15,879 bases of DNA from Planctomycetota bacterium. Its GTDB lineage: Bacteria; Planctomycetota; Planctomycetia; Pirellulales; Pirellulaceae. The DNA is taken from assembly GCA_026692885.1 (NCBI GenBank), contig JAPLNJ010000374.1, positions 1-15,879 on the forward strand, read 5' to 3'. The position numbers and the translations under genes are program-made. Below, in pieces: positions 1 to 6,745 of the stretch (the stretch's first letter is position 1; every line of letters begins with the position of its first letter). The notes under the pieces are model-generated. The model was not told the origin of the DNA. It searched no databases and was given only the letters and a program-made list of their open reading frames with translations.

Positions 1-46
1 CCCGTTTTTTCCAATGTTTCTTGACTTAGCACCAAAGGAGAGCATC

Positions 47-97
47 ATGTCGCGCACGCTGGAGCGTGACGACTACTATGTTTGCGACACTTATTGA
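47..97 (+). CDS. Possible 16-residue small ORF with strong ribosome binding site
   Basis: An ATG at 47 sits 6 nt after AAAGGAG (34-40), one of the best Shine-Dalgarno matches in the window. It opens 16 codons (MSRTLERDDYYVCDTY) ending in TGA, 11 nt before the left arm of a perfect inverted repeat. I recognise no family. It may be a leader peptide ahead of a terminator hairpin, the beheaded start of a gene interrupted by the repeat, or chance. Only the RBS quality and the position support it. Confidence 0.2.
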   Translation: MSRTLERDDYYVCDTY

Positions 98-108
98 TGC
101 GCCGATCC

Positions 109-175
109 TAAGTGCGAAGCGTCAGCGAGGAAGGGGGAAGAAAAGCGGCGTTTCCTCGCTGACGCTTCGCACTTA
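109..175. repeat. Perfect 24-bp inverted repeat (GAAGCGTCAGCGAGG family)
   Basis: Arms 109-132 and 152-175 are exact reverse complements over 24 bases and flank a 19-nt loop. The arm contains GAAGCGTCAGCGAGG, which recurs at 12207-12221 and in related form at 12461-12474. As RNA it would form a very stable hairpin, so it may terminate transcription from either side. There is no clear T-tract. The dispersed copies point to a genomic repeat family. Confidence 0.85.
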
Positions 176-194
176 CAATGATCCGCTGCCAGCA

Positions 195-214
195 TTTTGC
201 GCAACGTTCCGATC
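195..214 (-). repeat. Copy of the GATCxGAACGTTGCGCAAAA dispersed repeat
   Basis: Read on the minus strand this is GATCGGAACGTTGCGCAAAA. The same core recurs at 12181-12196 (GATCAGAACGTTGCGCA) and 13129-13147 (GATCATAACGTTGCGCAAAA); a 12-base part (CGTTGCGCAAAA) is also at 2645-2656. It ends 31 nt before the chrA start. On the minus strand the order is this core, then the GAAGCGTCAGCGAGG arm, the same order as at 12173-12222, so the two modules travel together. Confidence 0.6.
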
Positions 215-244
215 GAGACACCCCATCGCTGCACGTGAATCGCC

Positions 245-1501
245 ATGTCGTCCCAACTCCTGCAAATCGCGAGACTGTTCTCGAAGCTGGGAACCATCGG
301 CTTCGGCGGTCCTGCGACGCACTTGGCGTTGATGGAAGACGAGGTGGTGGAACGGCGGCAGTGGCTTTCCCGCGACCAGTTCGTCGACTTGATCGGGGCC
401 ACGAATCTGATCCCAGGTCCGAATTCGACGGAGATGGCGTGCCACATCGGATACCTGCGCGGCGGCTTCCTGGGACTGCTGGTCGGTGGTCTGAGCTTCC
501 TGTTGCCAGCCACCCTGATCACCACCGCCTGCGCCTGGTGGTATATGCAATATGGACGGCAACCGCACGTGGTGCCGCTGATCGACGGCATCAAGCCGGC
601 GGTGTTGGCCATCATCTTCACGGCCGGCTGGCGCCTGGGCAAACAAGTCCTCCGCGGGTGGACCGTGGGCCTGATCGCCGCCGCGGTGGGCCTGGCGTCC
701 ATGTGGGACGTCTCGGAGATTGGCCTGTTGCTGACCGGCGGTGTGGTGGGCATGCTGGCGCTCCTGCGGCAGCGGCCTCGCGGGACGGCCCCCGTCAAGA
801 CCGGCGGCCGTCGCCTGGGAGCCGCCCTGTTGGCGGTCGCGATATCTGTTCCGGCCCGCGTGGCGCAGGCGGGCATCTGGATACCGGCACTCGTGGTCAC
901 CGCCGTCGGTCCTGGTAGCGCCACGCTGACGACGCTCGGCTGGTGCTTCCTGAAAATTGGCGCGGTCCTATACGGTACGGGCTATGTGCTGATCGCTTAC
1001 CTGCAGGGCGGCGTGGTCGGTCGCTACCAGTGGCTGAGCAACGAACAGTTGCTGGATGCTGTGGCCGCGGGGCAGTTGACTCCCGGCCCGATCGTCTCGA
1101 CCGCGACCTTCATCGGCTATGTGGTGATGGCTCAGCAAGGCGGCTGGTCCGACGGGCTGGCCGGTGCTGCCGTGGCCACGGTGGCCATCTTCCTGCCGTC
1201 CTTCGTGTTTGTCATGATCACCAATCCGCTGGTGCCCAAGCTGCGGAAGCATCGGTGGACGGCCGCGTTCCTGGATGCCGTGAATGCCGCCTCGATGGGC
1301 TTGATGGGCGCGGTGACGATCAAGTTGGCGGGCGGGCTGTTTTTTCCGACCGCGACCCTCTGGACGCCGCACTGGCCGAGTCTGATGATTGCGTCCGTCG
1401 CCACGGCGGTGGCCCTCCGGTGGAAGGTCAACGCCGTGTGGCTGGTGCTGGGCGGCGCAGCGCTGGGTCTGCTGTTTCACGGGATCGGACTGTTAGGTTG
1501 A
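245..1501 (+). CDS. chrA: Chromate transporter, two-domain ChrA (CHR family)
   Basis: Inner-membrane protein of 418 residues of the CHR superfamily, whose characterised members export chromate using the proton motive force. The length fits the bidomain (long-chain) class. The N-terminal CHR domain shows FGGPA (20-24) and NLIPGPNSTEM (54-64). The second domain begins near residue 235 with FLKIGAVLYGTGYV and has the corresponding TPGP at 279-282 and LPSFVFV further on. Alternating hydrophobic stretches across both halves fit about ten membrane segments. The ATG at 245 is the first start in frame; no convincing Shine-Dalgarno precedes it. No chrB regulator is visible next to it. fmt starts 11 nt after its stop, so the two may be cotranscribed. 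The family call is firm. Chromate as the physiological substrate is inferred; some relatives may move sulfate or have other roles. Confidence 0.93.
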   Translation: MSSQLLQIARLFSKLGTIGFGGPATHLALMEDEVVERRQWLSRDQFVDLIGATNLIPGPNSTEMACHIGYLRGGFLGLLVGGLSFLLPATLITTACAWWYMQYGRQPHVVPLIDGIKPAVLAIIFTAGWRLGKQVLRGWTVGLIAAAVGLASMWDVSEIGLLLTGGVVGMLALLRQRPRGTAPVKTGGRRLGAALLAVAISVPARVAQAGIWIPALVVTAVGPGSATLTTLGWCFLKIGAVLYGTGYVLIAYLQGGVVGRYQWLSNEQLLDAVAAGQLTPGPIVSTATFIGYVVMAQQGGWSDGLAGAAVATVAIFLPSFVFVMITNPLVPKLRKHRWTAAFLDAVNAASMGLMGAVTIKLAGGLFFPTATLWTPHWPSLMIASVATAVALRWKVNAVWLVLGGAALGLLFHGIGLLG

Positions 1502-1512
1502 GGATTTCCATC

Positions 1513-2505
1513 ATGCGTTTACTCATGCTGGGTACCGGCCCCTTTGCGGTGCCGACCTTGGCGTCTCTGTTGGCTTCGCCGCACATGGTGCTCGCGTTGG
1601 TCGCGCGACCAACACCACCGCCCGTGGGACGCCGGAAATCACCGCTGAATCCGATGCGGGACCTGGCCGAACAGCGGGGGCTGCCGAGCCTGACCCCGGA
1701 GCAGGTGAATGTGCCGGCGGTGCGCGAGCAATTGGCCGCCTTTCAGGCAGACCTGATGATCGTCTGCGATTACGGTCAGATCCTGTCGTCGGAAACGCTG
1801 GCGACGACGACGCTAGGAGGGATCAACCTGCATGCGTCGATTTTGCCACAGTACCGCGGTGCGGCCCCCATCAACTGGGCACTCCTGGATGGCCGGACGG
1901 AAACCGGGGTGAGCGTGATCCACATGACACCCCAGTTGGACGGCGGTCCGTGCCTGTTGCAGAGGCACACGGCCATCGGTCCGGCGGAAGATGCTATCGC
2001 GTTGGAACAACGTCTGGCGCAGCTGGGCGTGGACGCCGTGCACGAGGCCCTGACGATGATTTCTGCGTGGGATCGGCAGTCCCCGCTGGGAACCGTCCAA
2101 GACCCGGCCCTGGCCACGAAGGCCCCGCGGCTGAAAAAGTCCGACGGTCAGGTGCGTTGGACTCGCCCCGCAGAGCAGATCTGCAACCAAGTCCGCGCCC
2201 TCAAGCCCTGGCCGGGGACGTACACGGTCTGGCGCAACCGGCAGGGCAGCGAATTGCGATTGATCATCGATCAGGTGTCGGTCGCACCGCCTGCCTCGTG
2301 GTCCGCGCCGGCCCCGCCTGGCGAAGTCGTGAGCGTCGACCAGCAGCACTTATGGATTGCGACGGGCGCCGGGGTGCTCTCCCTGGACCGTCTGCAGCCG
2401 GCGGGCAAACGCCTGATGTGCGTCGAAGAGTTTCTGCGCGGGCATCCGGTCCAAGTCGGGGACCACTTCGAGTGCCTGTCAGCTTCTGCTGGGACTTTCA
2501 GCTGA
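1513..2505 (+). CDS. fmt: Methionyl-tRNA formyltransferase
   Basis: Cytosolic enzyme that formylates the amino group of Met-tRNAi with 10-formyl-THF, making fMet-tRNA for initiation. The 330-residue product has the Fmt order: an N-terminal Rossmann-like formyltransferase domain starting MRLLMLGTGPFAVPTL, then a C-terminal OB-fold domain. The catalytic trio is present: N105 and H107 in INLHASILPQYRGAAP, and D143 in QLDGG, matching N108, H110 and D146 of E. coli Fmt. KSDGQVRW and LKPWPGTYT mark the linker and C-terminal domain. The ATG at 1513 starts exactly at the conserved N-terminus, with GAGG about 9 nt upstream; the frame is open further upstream inside chrA, but that part is not family-like. 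The usual partner def (peptide deformylase) is not in the window, and chrA is an unusual neighbour. Confidence 0.96.
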   Translation: MRLLMLGTGPFAVPTLASLLASPHMVLALVARPTPPPVGRRKSPLNPMRDLAEQRGLPSLTPEQVNVPAVREQLAAFQADLMIVCDYGQILSSETLATTTLGGINLHASILPQYRGAAPINWALLDGRTETGVSVIHMTPQLDGGPCLLQRHTAIGPAEDAIALEQRLAQLGVDAVHEALTMISAWDRQSPLGTVQDPALATKAPRLKKSDGQVRWTRPAEQICNQVRALKPWPGTYTVWRNRQGSELRLIIDQVSVAPPASWSAPAPPGEVVSVDQQHLWIATGAGVLSLDRLQPAGKRLMCVEEFLRGHPVQVGDHFECLSASAGTFS

Positions 2506-2607
2506 CGCTGGTGGATGGCGAGCCGACTCCTGCACAGAGCGTGCTCATGACAAACAAGATTCCTCTCAGTTCCTGGCCTCGCCTGACATCTTTTCCGCCG
2601 CTTGAGC

Positions 2608-2637
2608 TTGACAGGAACTGTCCGGGCTCTCTATAAG
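2608..2637 (+). promoter_or_regulatory. Sigma70-type promoter for the CapD-like gene
   Basis: TTGACA at 2608-2613 and TATAAG at 2632-2637 are 18 nt apart, matching the consensus at 6/6 and 5/6 positions. A transcript would start near 2644. That leaves a leader of about 65 nt to the ATG at 2711, or about 250 nt to the alternative ATG at 2897. It lies in the 205-bp gap after fmt, so the dehydratase gene appears to have its own promoter. Confidence 0.65.
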
Positions 2638-2710
2638 TCCCCCCCGTTGCGCAAAACGTATCGGGAGCGGAGAAACGCGGTCCGGCACATTGGTCAGGAC
2701 GGAGACACAG

Positions 2711-4753
2711 ATGCTACGGCTGTTTCCAGGCGAAGCTGATGATGGGGCGTGTCGCCTCTTGGCTGGAGATCCTGCGGAACCAGGTCGCACTGCGATCAGC
2801 TCCGAGACCAGCGGCGAGCAAGCCGAGTTGCCGCCATTGGCGGACGTGGCGGTGCCTGCCAGCACCTGCCAGGCTACGCAGGGGCGGTCGCGGACGATGG
2901 TCGAGCCTTTCCTGGCAGCCTTCCACTTGCCACGTGGGAGCCTGTTGTGCTTCGTCTTGGCGCCGCTGTTCGGGCTCATCTATTACGGAGCCTATTGGCT
3001 GCGGTTCGAAGGTGAATCGCAGACCACGTGGTTGCGATCGTTCGCGACCACCGTCGCCGTGGTGGTGGTGATCAAAGTTTGTGTGTTCGGCTGGTTCCAT
3101 ATCTACCAGGGCTGGAACCGTTATGTGACATTTCACGATCTGATCGTCTTGGGCAAGGCCACCACGGTCAGCGCCGCGCTGGTCTCTCTGGGCGATTACC
3201 TGATACTGCACGGGTTAACTCCACCGCGCAGCGTATTCCTGCTGGATTGGGGCCTGACGCTGGTGGTCGTCGGCGTTTTGCGTTCGCTCGCACGGTTTAT
3301 CCAGGAGCGTGAGTTGCCGCTGCTGTTTGACCAGTCCACCCCGGTGTTTATCGTGGGTGCGAACGACTCCGGCGAAGCCCTCCTGCGCGCCATCCGCCGG
3401 AACCCGCAGCTCACCTACCGAGTCGTCGGATTCATTGCCGAAGAATCCCGTGCGGTGGGGACTCACATTTCCGGAGTGCCCGTGGTCGGTACGCTCGCAC
3501 AGACCTGCGATTTGGCCCGCCAATTCCGGGTCGAAGAGGTCCTGCTCACGGCCGGCGATTTGCCCGGGCGGCAGGTCCGGCGGCTGGTGGAAGCGGGCCG
3601 GCAAGCCCACGTCACCGTGAAGGTGCTGCCGAGTTATGAACAACTGCTCCACGGCAGCGTGGATCTGCAGCCACGGCAGGTCTCGATCGAGGACCTGCTG
3701 AGACGTGAGCCGGCGCAGCTCGATACCCGCGGCCTGCATCGCTGGATTGACGATCGCGTGTTCATGGTGACCGGCAGTGCCGGCAGTATCGGCTCCGAGG
3801 TCTGTCGTCAATTGCTGCAGTATTCGCCCCAGCGACTGATCGTGGTGGACCGTTCGGAAACGGGGCAGTTCTTCCTGGAACGGGAACTGCGGAAACTGGG
3901 CAGCGACGTCGAAGTGGAGGTGTGCCTGGCCGATCTCCTGGACGAGCCCCGGATGCGGAAGTTGCTCCGCACCTATCGCCCGGACGTGATTTTCCACGCG
4001 GCGGCCTACAAGCACGTGCCGCTGATGGAAGCCCACCCCGGAGAAGCCGTCAAGAACATCGTGCTCGCGACGCGGCAGCTGGCCGACTTGGCCCAGCAGT
4101 ATTGTACCGATGCGTTCGTGATGATCTCGACGGATAAAGCCGTCAACCCGACCAGTGTGATGGGCGCCTGCAAACGCACGGCCGAATTGTACGTCCAGTC
4201 GCTCGCGCAAACCTCCCAGTGCCGTTTTATCACGGTGCGGTTCGGCAACGTCTTGGATTCGGCGGGAAGCGTGGTGCCGATCTTCCGCCAACAGATCGCG
4301 GCAGGCGGCCCGGTCCTGGTGACCCACCCGGACATGCAGCGTTACTTCATGACCATTCCCGAAGCCGCCCGGCTCGTGCTGCAGGCGGGCATCCTCGGAC
4401 AGGGCGGCCACATCCTGCTGCTGGACATGGGCGAACCGGTTCGCATCGTCGACCTTGCCGAGGACATGATTCGTCTGTCCGGCCTGCGGGTGGGCGAAGA
4501 TGTGGCGATCGAATTCACAGGGTTGCGGCCCGGCGAAAAACTGTTCGAGGAACTGCATCTGTCGGGCGAGCAACACCTGCCCACCGCACACCCCAAGATC
4601 ATCGTCGTCGAACATCAGCCGTCGAACCATCAGCAGGTGGCCGCGGCGACCGCCGAAATGGTGCGCCAGGCCGACGGTGCACCGGAGGCGATTCTCGCCG
4701 AACTCGCCCGGTTAGTGCCGGAGTTCCGCGCCCCGGTTCGCGTTGCCGCGTGA
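2711..4753 (+). CDS. Membrane-bound nucleotide-sugar 4,6-dehydratase, CapD/WbpM/PglF class
   Basis: Probably dehydrates UDP-GlcNAc (or a related UDP-HexNAc) to the 4-keto-6-deoxy sugar, an early step to modified sugars of O-antigen, capsule or glycoprotein glycans. Of 680 residues, about 80-200 hold several membrane segments. A first Rossmann-like domain starts at FIVGANDSG (213-221). The catalytic NAD(P) domain starts at MVTGSAGSIG (352-361) and includes STDKAVNPTSVMGACKR. Here M484 and K488 form the Met-x3-Lys pair of the large dehydratases, replacing the usual Tyr-x3-Lys. LRPGEKLFEEL near the C-terminus is typical. The start is uncertain: ATG 2711 has GGAG 6 nt upstream; a TTG at 2690 is also in frame; ATG 2897 would remove a poorly conserved-looking 62-residue head and give a more usual length (618). 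The exact sugar is not determinable. Confidence 0.9.
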   Translation: MLRLFPGEADDGACRLLAGDPAEPGRTAISSETSGEQAELPPLADVAVPASTCQATQGRSRTMVEPFLAAFHLPRGSLLCFVLAPLFGLIYYGAYWLRFEGESQTTWLRSFATTVAVVVVIKVCVFGWFHIYQGWNRYVTFHDLIVLGKATTVSAALVSLGDYLILHGLTPPRSVFLLDWGLTLVVVGVLRSLARFIQERELPLLFDQSTPVFIVGANDSGEALLRAIRRNPQLTYRVVGFIAEESRAVGTHISGVPVVGTLAQTCDLARQFRVEEVLLTAGDLPGRQVRRLVEAGRQAHVTVKVLPSYEQLLHGSVDLQPRQVSIEDLLRREPAQLDTRGLHRWIDDRVFMVTGSAGSIGSEVCRQLLQYSPQRLIVVDRSETGQFFLERELRKLGSDVEVEVCLADLLDEPRMRKLLRTYRPDVIFHAAAYKHVPLMEAHPGEAVKNIVLATRQLADLAQQYCTDAFVMISTDKAVNPTSVMGACKRTAELYVQSLAQTSQCRFITVRFGNVLDSAGSVVPIFRQQIAAGGPVLVTHPDMQRYFMTIPEAARLVLQAGILGQGGHILLLDMGEPVRIVDLAEDMIRLSGLRVGEDVAIEFTGLRPGEKLFEELHLSGEQHLPTAHPKIIVVEHQPSNHQQVAAATAEMVRQADGAPEAILAELARLVPEFRAPVRVAA

Positions 4754-4943
4754 CGCCGCGCGGAACAAGAGTACCCGTGGGCCGGATTTGTAAGCCGACC
4801 TGGACGGTTTGAAGAACCATCTTACGGCTGCTTGTCTTGGGTCGATACCGCTCACGCAAACGTGAGGCTCCACGGGGCAAGCCGGGGACATCCTGTCGGC
4901 CGGACCGCAGAATCTCTTTCTTGACGCGTAAGGGCCAAGCACC

Positions 4944-4965
4944 CGTTTGGTGCTAGCACCAAACG
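4944..4965. terminator. Perfect 22-bp palindrome, possible terminator
   Basis: CGTTTGGTGCTAGCACCAAACG-type palindrome, self-complementary over all 22 positions with core GGTGCTAGCACC, followed by ATATTTT. GGGCCAA (4932-4938) and TTGGCCC (4971-4977) form an outer pair of complementary arms. The hairpin plus T-rich tail could end transcription of the CapD-like gene, 190 bp upstream. The intervening 4754-4943 holds no gene, only a 6-bp hairpin CTCACG-CAAA-CGTGAG at 4851-4866. A palindrome this perfect could also be a dimeric protein binding site. GCTAGCAC recurs at the inner edges of both large palindromic elements. Confidence 0.5.
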
Positions 4966-4981
4966 ATATTTTGGCCCCTGT

Positions 4982-5204
4982 GCGCAAAGCATGAGACTTA
5001 GCGGTTCAGCAGAGACGGGGTGTGAGACAAAGGGGTCAGACGTACAGATTTCAGTTTTCGCGGTCGTGTGCCCAAGCCTAGGGAAAGCCTGCTGCCCGCG
5101 AAAACTGAAATCTGTACGTCTGACCCCAGCTGGCGGTCCGTCTCTGCGAAACCGTAGGACCCCATGCTTGACACCGCCAACCCCGAAAACCGTTTCATGC
5201 TAGC
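4982..5204 (+). repeat. Palindromic element, copy 1 (32-bp perfect stem)
   Basis: A stem with arms 5032-5063 and 5096-5127 is exactly complementary over 32 bases (left arm begins GGGGTCAGACGTACAG and ends TTTTCGCGG) around a 32-nt loop. Similarity to the reverse complement of 10043-10265 covers the stem (identical), the loop (29 of 32 by eye) and both flanks (roughly 70-80%), out to GCGCAAAG on the left and GCTAGC on the right. No coding capacity is credible. It resembles REP-like or MITE-like palindromes moved in trans; GGGGTCAGAC ends remind me of repeats linked to RAYT/IS200-type transposases, which is an association only. It could also act as a bidirectional terminator. Confidence 0.85.
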
Positions 5205-5271
5205 ACCATGCGCCGCCATGACTTCCCGATCATTCTGCACCAGCGGGAGGGCTTTGGTGCGGCAGTCTGTC

Positions 5272-5301
5272 TTGACCTGGCAACGGCAAACCGCCTACGA
5301 T
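5272..5301 (+). promoter_or_regulatory. Promoter-like pair upstream of the GT39-like gene
   Basis: TTGACC (5272-5277) and TACGAT (5296-5301) are 18 nt apart, matching consensus at 5/6 and 4/6 positions. It lies just outside the inner edge of the palindromic element. If used, transcription would begin near 5308, which argues against translation from the ATG at 5300 (inside the -10 box) and for the GTG at 5357. Confidence 0.4.
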
Positions 5302-5356
5302 GGCTCGCTTTCATGCGCGGAGCGCAGGTGCTTTTCCAAGGGATTGGATACTCGCC

Positions 5357-6745
5357 GTGGATCGCCGACTGGTTGCCCTCATCCTGTTCATCGCTTGCGC
5401 GGTCCGTCTGGCCGCGGGGTGCTGGTGGCAACAGCAGCTACCGCCGGGCAAACGTTTTGGCTTTCCGGACAGCGAGGCGTATTGGCACCTGGCGCAGACC
5501 CTCGTCCGCGGCCAGCCGTTCCAAATGAACCCGGATCGGCGGGTGTTTCGCACGCCCGGCTACCCGGCGACATTAGCCAGCCTATTTCTCCTGGTGGGAG
5601 ATGATCCACCGGTCGTGTGGGCTCGAGCCTTAAACGCCCTCTTGGGCACGTTGGCCGTGGGCGGTGTCATGGGTTTGGCCTACTCCTTGTTCGATCGTCG
5701 CGCGGCGCTCCTGGCTGGACTTGCGGCGGCGGTCTGCCCGGAATCGATTGCGACCGGTGTCTTCGTATTGTCCGAGGCGCCGTTTTGTCCTCTGCTGCTG
5801 CTCCAACTCGTCCTGGGGACGTGGGCCTGGAAGTCGCGGGCGGCACCGCAGGCCGCCGGTTGGGCGACGGTCAGCGGCGTGGCGGCCGGACTGGCGACGC
5901 TGCTGCGCCCTAGTTGGCTGCTGTTCACGCCGTTCGCCCTGGCCGTGGCTTGGTTCGTGCGCCCTGGACGTACACAGCCTCCGGCCTGCCCCTTTCCCGG
6001 TGGCCGCAGATACACGCTGGTGAGTCTCTGCATGCTGCTGGGTCTGGTGACCGCAATGTCGCCCTGGTGGATTCGCAACTGGCGTGTCACGGGGAGCTTC
6101 GTGCCCACGACGCTCCAGGTTGGTGAAAGCCTGTACGACGGCTGGAACCCGCACGCCAACGGCGGCAGCGACATGCGGTTCGTGGATGAATTCCGGCAGC
6201 AATTGCGGACCGAAGATGCCCAGCGCGGTGCTACGTCGGAGGAATTGGCGACCTTCGAATCGCGGCTGGACCGGCGCATGTGGGACGCCGCCTTGGCTTG
6301 GGCCCAGGGCCAGCCGCGCCGGGTGGCCGAACTGGCCGTGGTCAAATTCCTGCGGATCTGGAACGTGTGGCCCAACGAACCCGGCTTGCAAAGTCCGTTG
6401 GTGCGAGTGGCCGTGCTGTGTGGGTATGCCCCCGTCTTGGTGTTCAGTGTGATCGGCGCGTGGAAGTTCGCCGGCCGGGGGTGGCCGTATCTGCTGTGCG
6501 GCTTGCCGGCCGTGTATTTTACGGCGTTGCACATGGTCTTTGTCGGTTCGTTGCGGTATCGGCAACCCGCCCTGCTGCCGCTGATCGTGCTGGCGGCGGG
6601 TGCCGCCTGGGAACTTGTTGTCAGAGGTGGCCTGCGTTCCCCAGCTCCCGTGGAGGATTCCCCTCGCCCAGGTATTCCGGGGAGCGAGGCCGGGGGTGAG
6701 GGGGTTTCATCCGCTTTCGGACTTAGCCCGTGCTTACATGCCTGA
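5357..6745 (+). CDS. GT39-like (PMT/ArnT-type) membrane glycosyltransferase
   Basis: Polytopic membrane protein of the GT-C fold. Family members transfer a sugar from a polyprenyl-phosphate donor to protein or lipid on the periplasmic face. From the GTG at 5357 it has 462 residues. A first membrane helix (about 4-21) is followed by FPDSEAYWHLAQ, whose Asp (D38) sits where GT39 enzymes keep the first-loop catalytic Asp. RTPGYP (65-70) is a common family motif. Hydrophobic helices follow to about residue 230, then MSPWWIRNWRVTGSFVPTT, a soluble segment, and further C-terminal helices. An ATG at 5300 would add 19 residues, but that stretch uses codons rare here (ATA, AGG) and overlaps a -10-like box. 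The last ~30 residues come from a GC-rich inverted repeat. It overlaps the AsmA-like gene by 8 nt. Donor and acceptor are unknown. Confidence 0.8.
   Translation: MDRRLVALILFIACAVRLAAGCWWQQQLPPGKRFGFPDSEAYWHLAQTLVRGQPFQMNPDRRVFRTPGYPATLASLFLLVGDDPPVVWARALNALLGTLAVGGVMGLAYSLFDRRAALLAGLAAAVCPESIATGVFVLSEAPFCPLLLLQLVLGTWAWKSRAAPQAAGWATVSGVAAGLATLLRPSWLLFTPFALAVAWFVRPGRTQPPACPFPGGRRYTLVSLCMLLGLVTAMSPWWIRNWRVTGSFVPTTLQVGESLYDGWNPHANGGSDMRFVDEFRQQLRTEDAQRGATSEELATFESRLDRRMWDAALAWAQGQPRRVAELAVVKFLRIWNVWPNEPGLQSPLVRVAVLCGYAPVLVFSVIGAWKFAGRGWPYLLCGLPAVYFTALHMVFVGSLRYRQPALLPLIVLAAGAAWELVVRGGLRSPAPVEDSPRPGIPGSEAGGEGVSSAFGLSPCLHA
6660..6703. repeat. GC-rich inverted repeat inside the end of the GT39-like gene
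   Basis: CCCCTCGCCC (6660-6669) pairs with GGGTGAGGGG (6694-6703), with one G-T pair, around GGGGAGCGAGGCCGG-type sequence. Similar CCCTCGCCC...GGGTGAGGG palindromes are common intergenic repeats in many bacteria, from general knowledge. Here it is translated as the low-complexity tail PRPGIPGSEAGGEG, suggesting a repeat inserted near the stop and extended the reading frame. Confidence 0.6.

Noticed and set aside
943..1512. In-frame extension of fmt upstream into chrA (start at 943)
   Set aside because: The conserved Fmt N-terminus begins exactly at ATG 1513; the upstream part is out-of-frame chrA sequence.
3215..4630. Minus-strand open frame of 471 codons opposite the dehydratase gene
   Set aside because: Shadow of the well-supported plus-strand gene; His/Arg/Gln-rich translation without recognisable motifs.
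4982..5204. Palindromic element considered as a tRNA or structured ncRNA gene
   Set aside because: No cloverleaf or T-loop sequence; the structure is one long perfect stem, more like a mobile palindrome or terminator.
4998..5240. Short reading frames within both palindromic elements giving similar peptides (QISVFAG ... KLKSVRLTP)
   Set aside because: The similarity comes from the DNA palindrome being read through; frames shift between copies and no RBS or codon bias supports translation.
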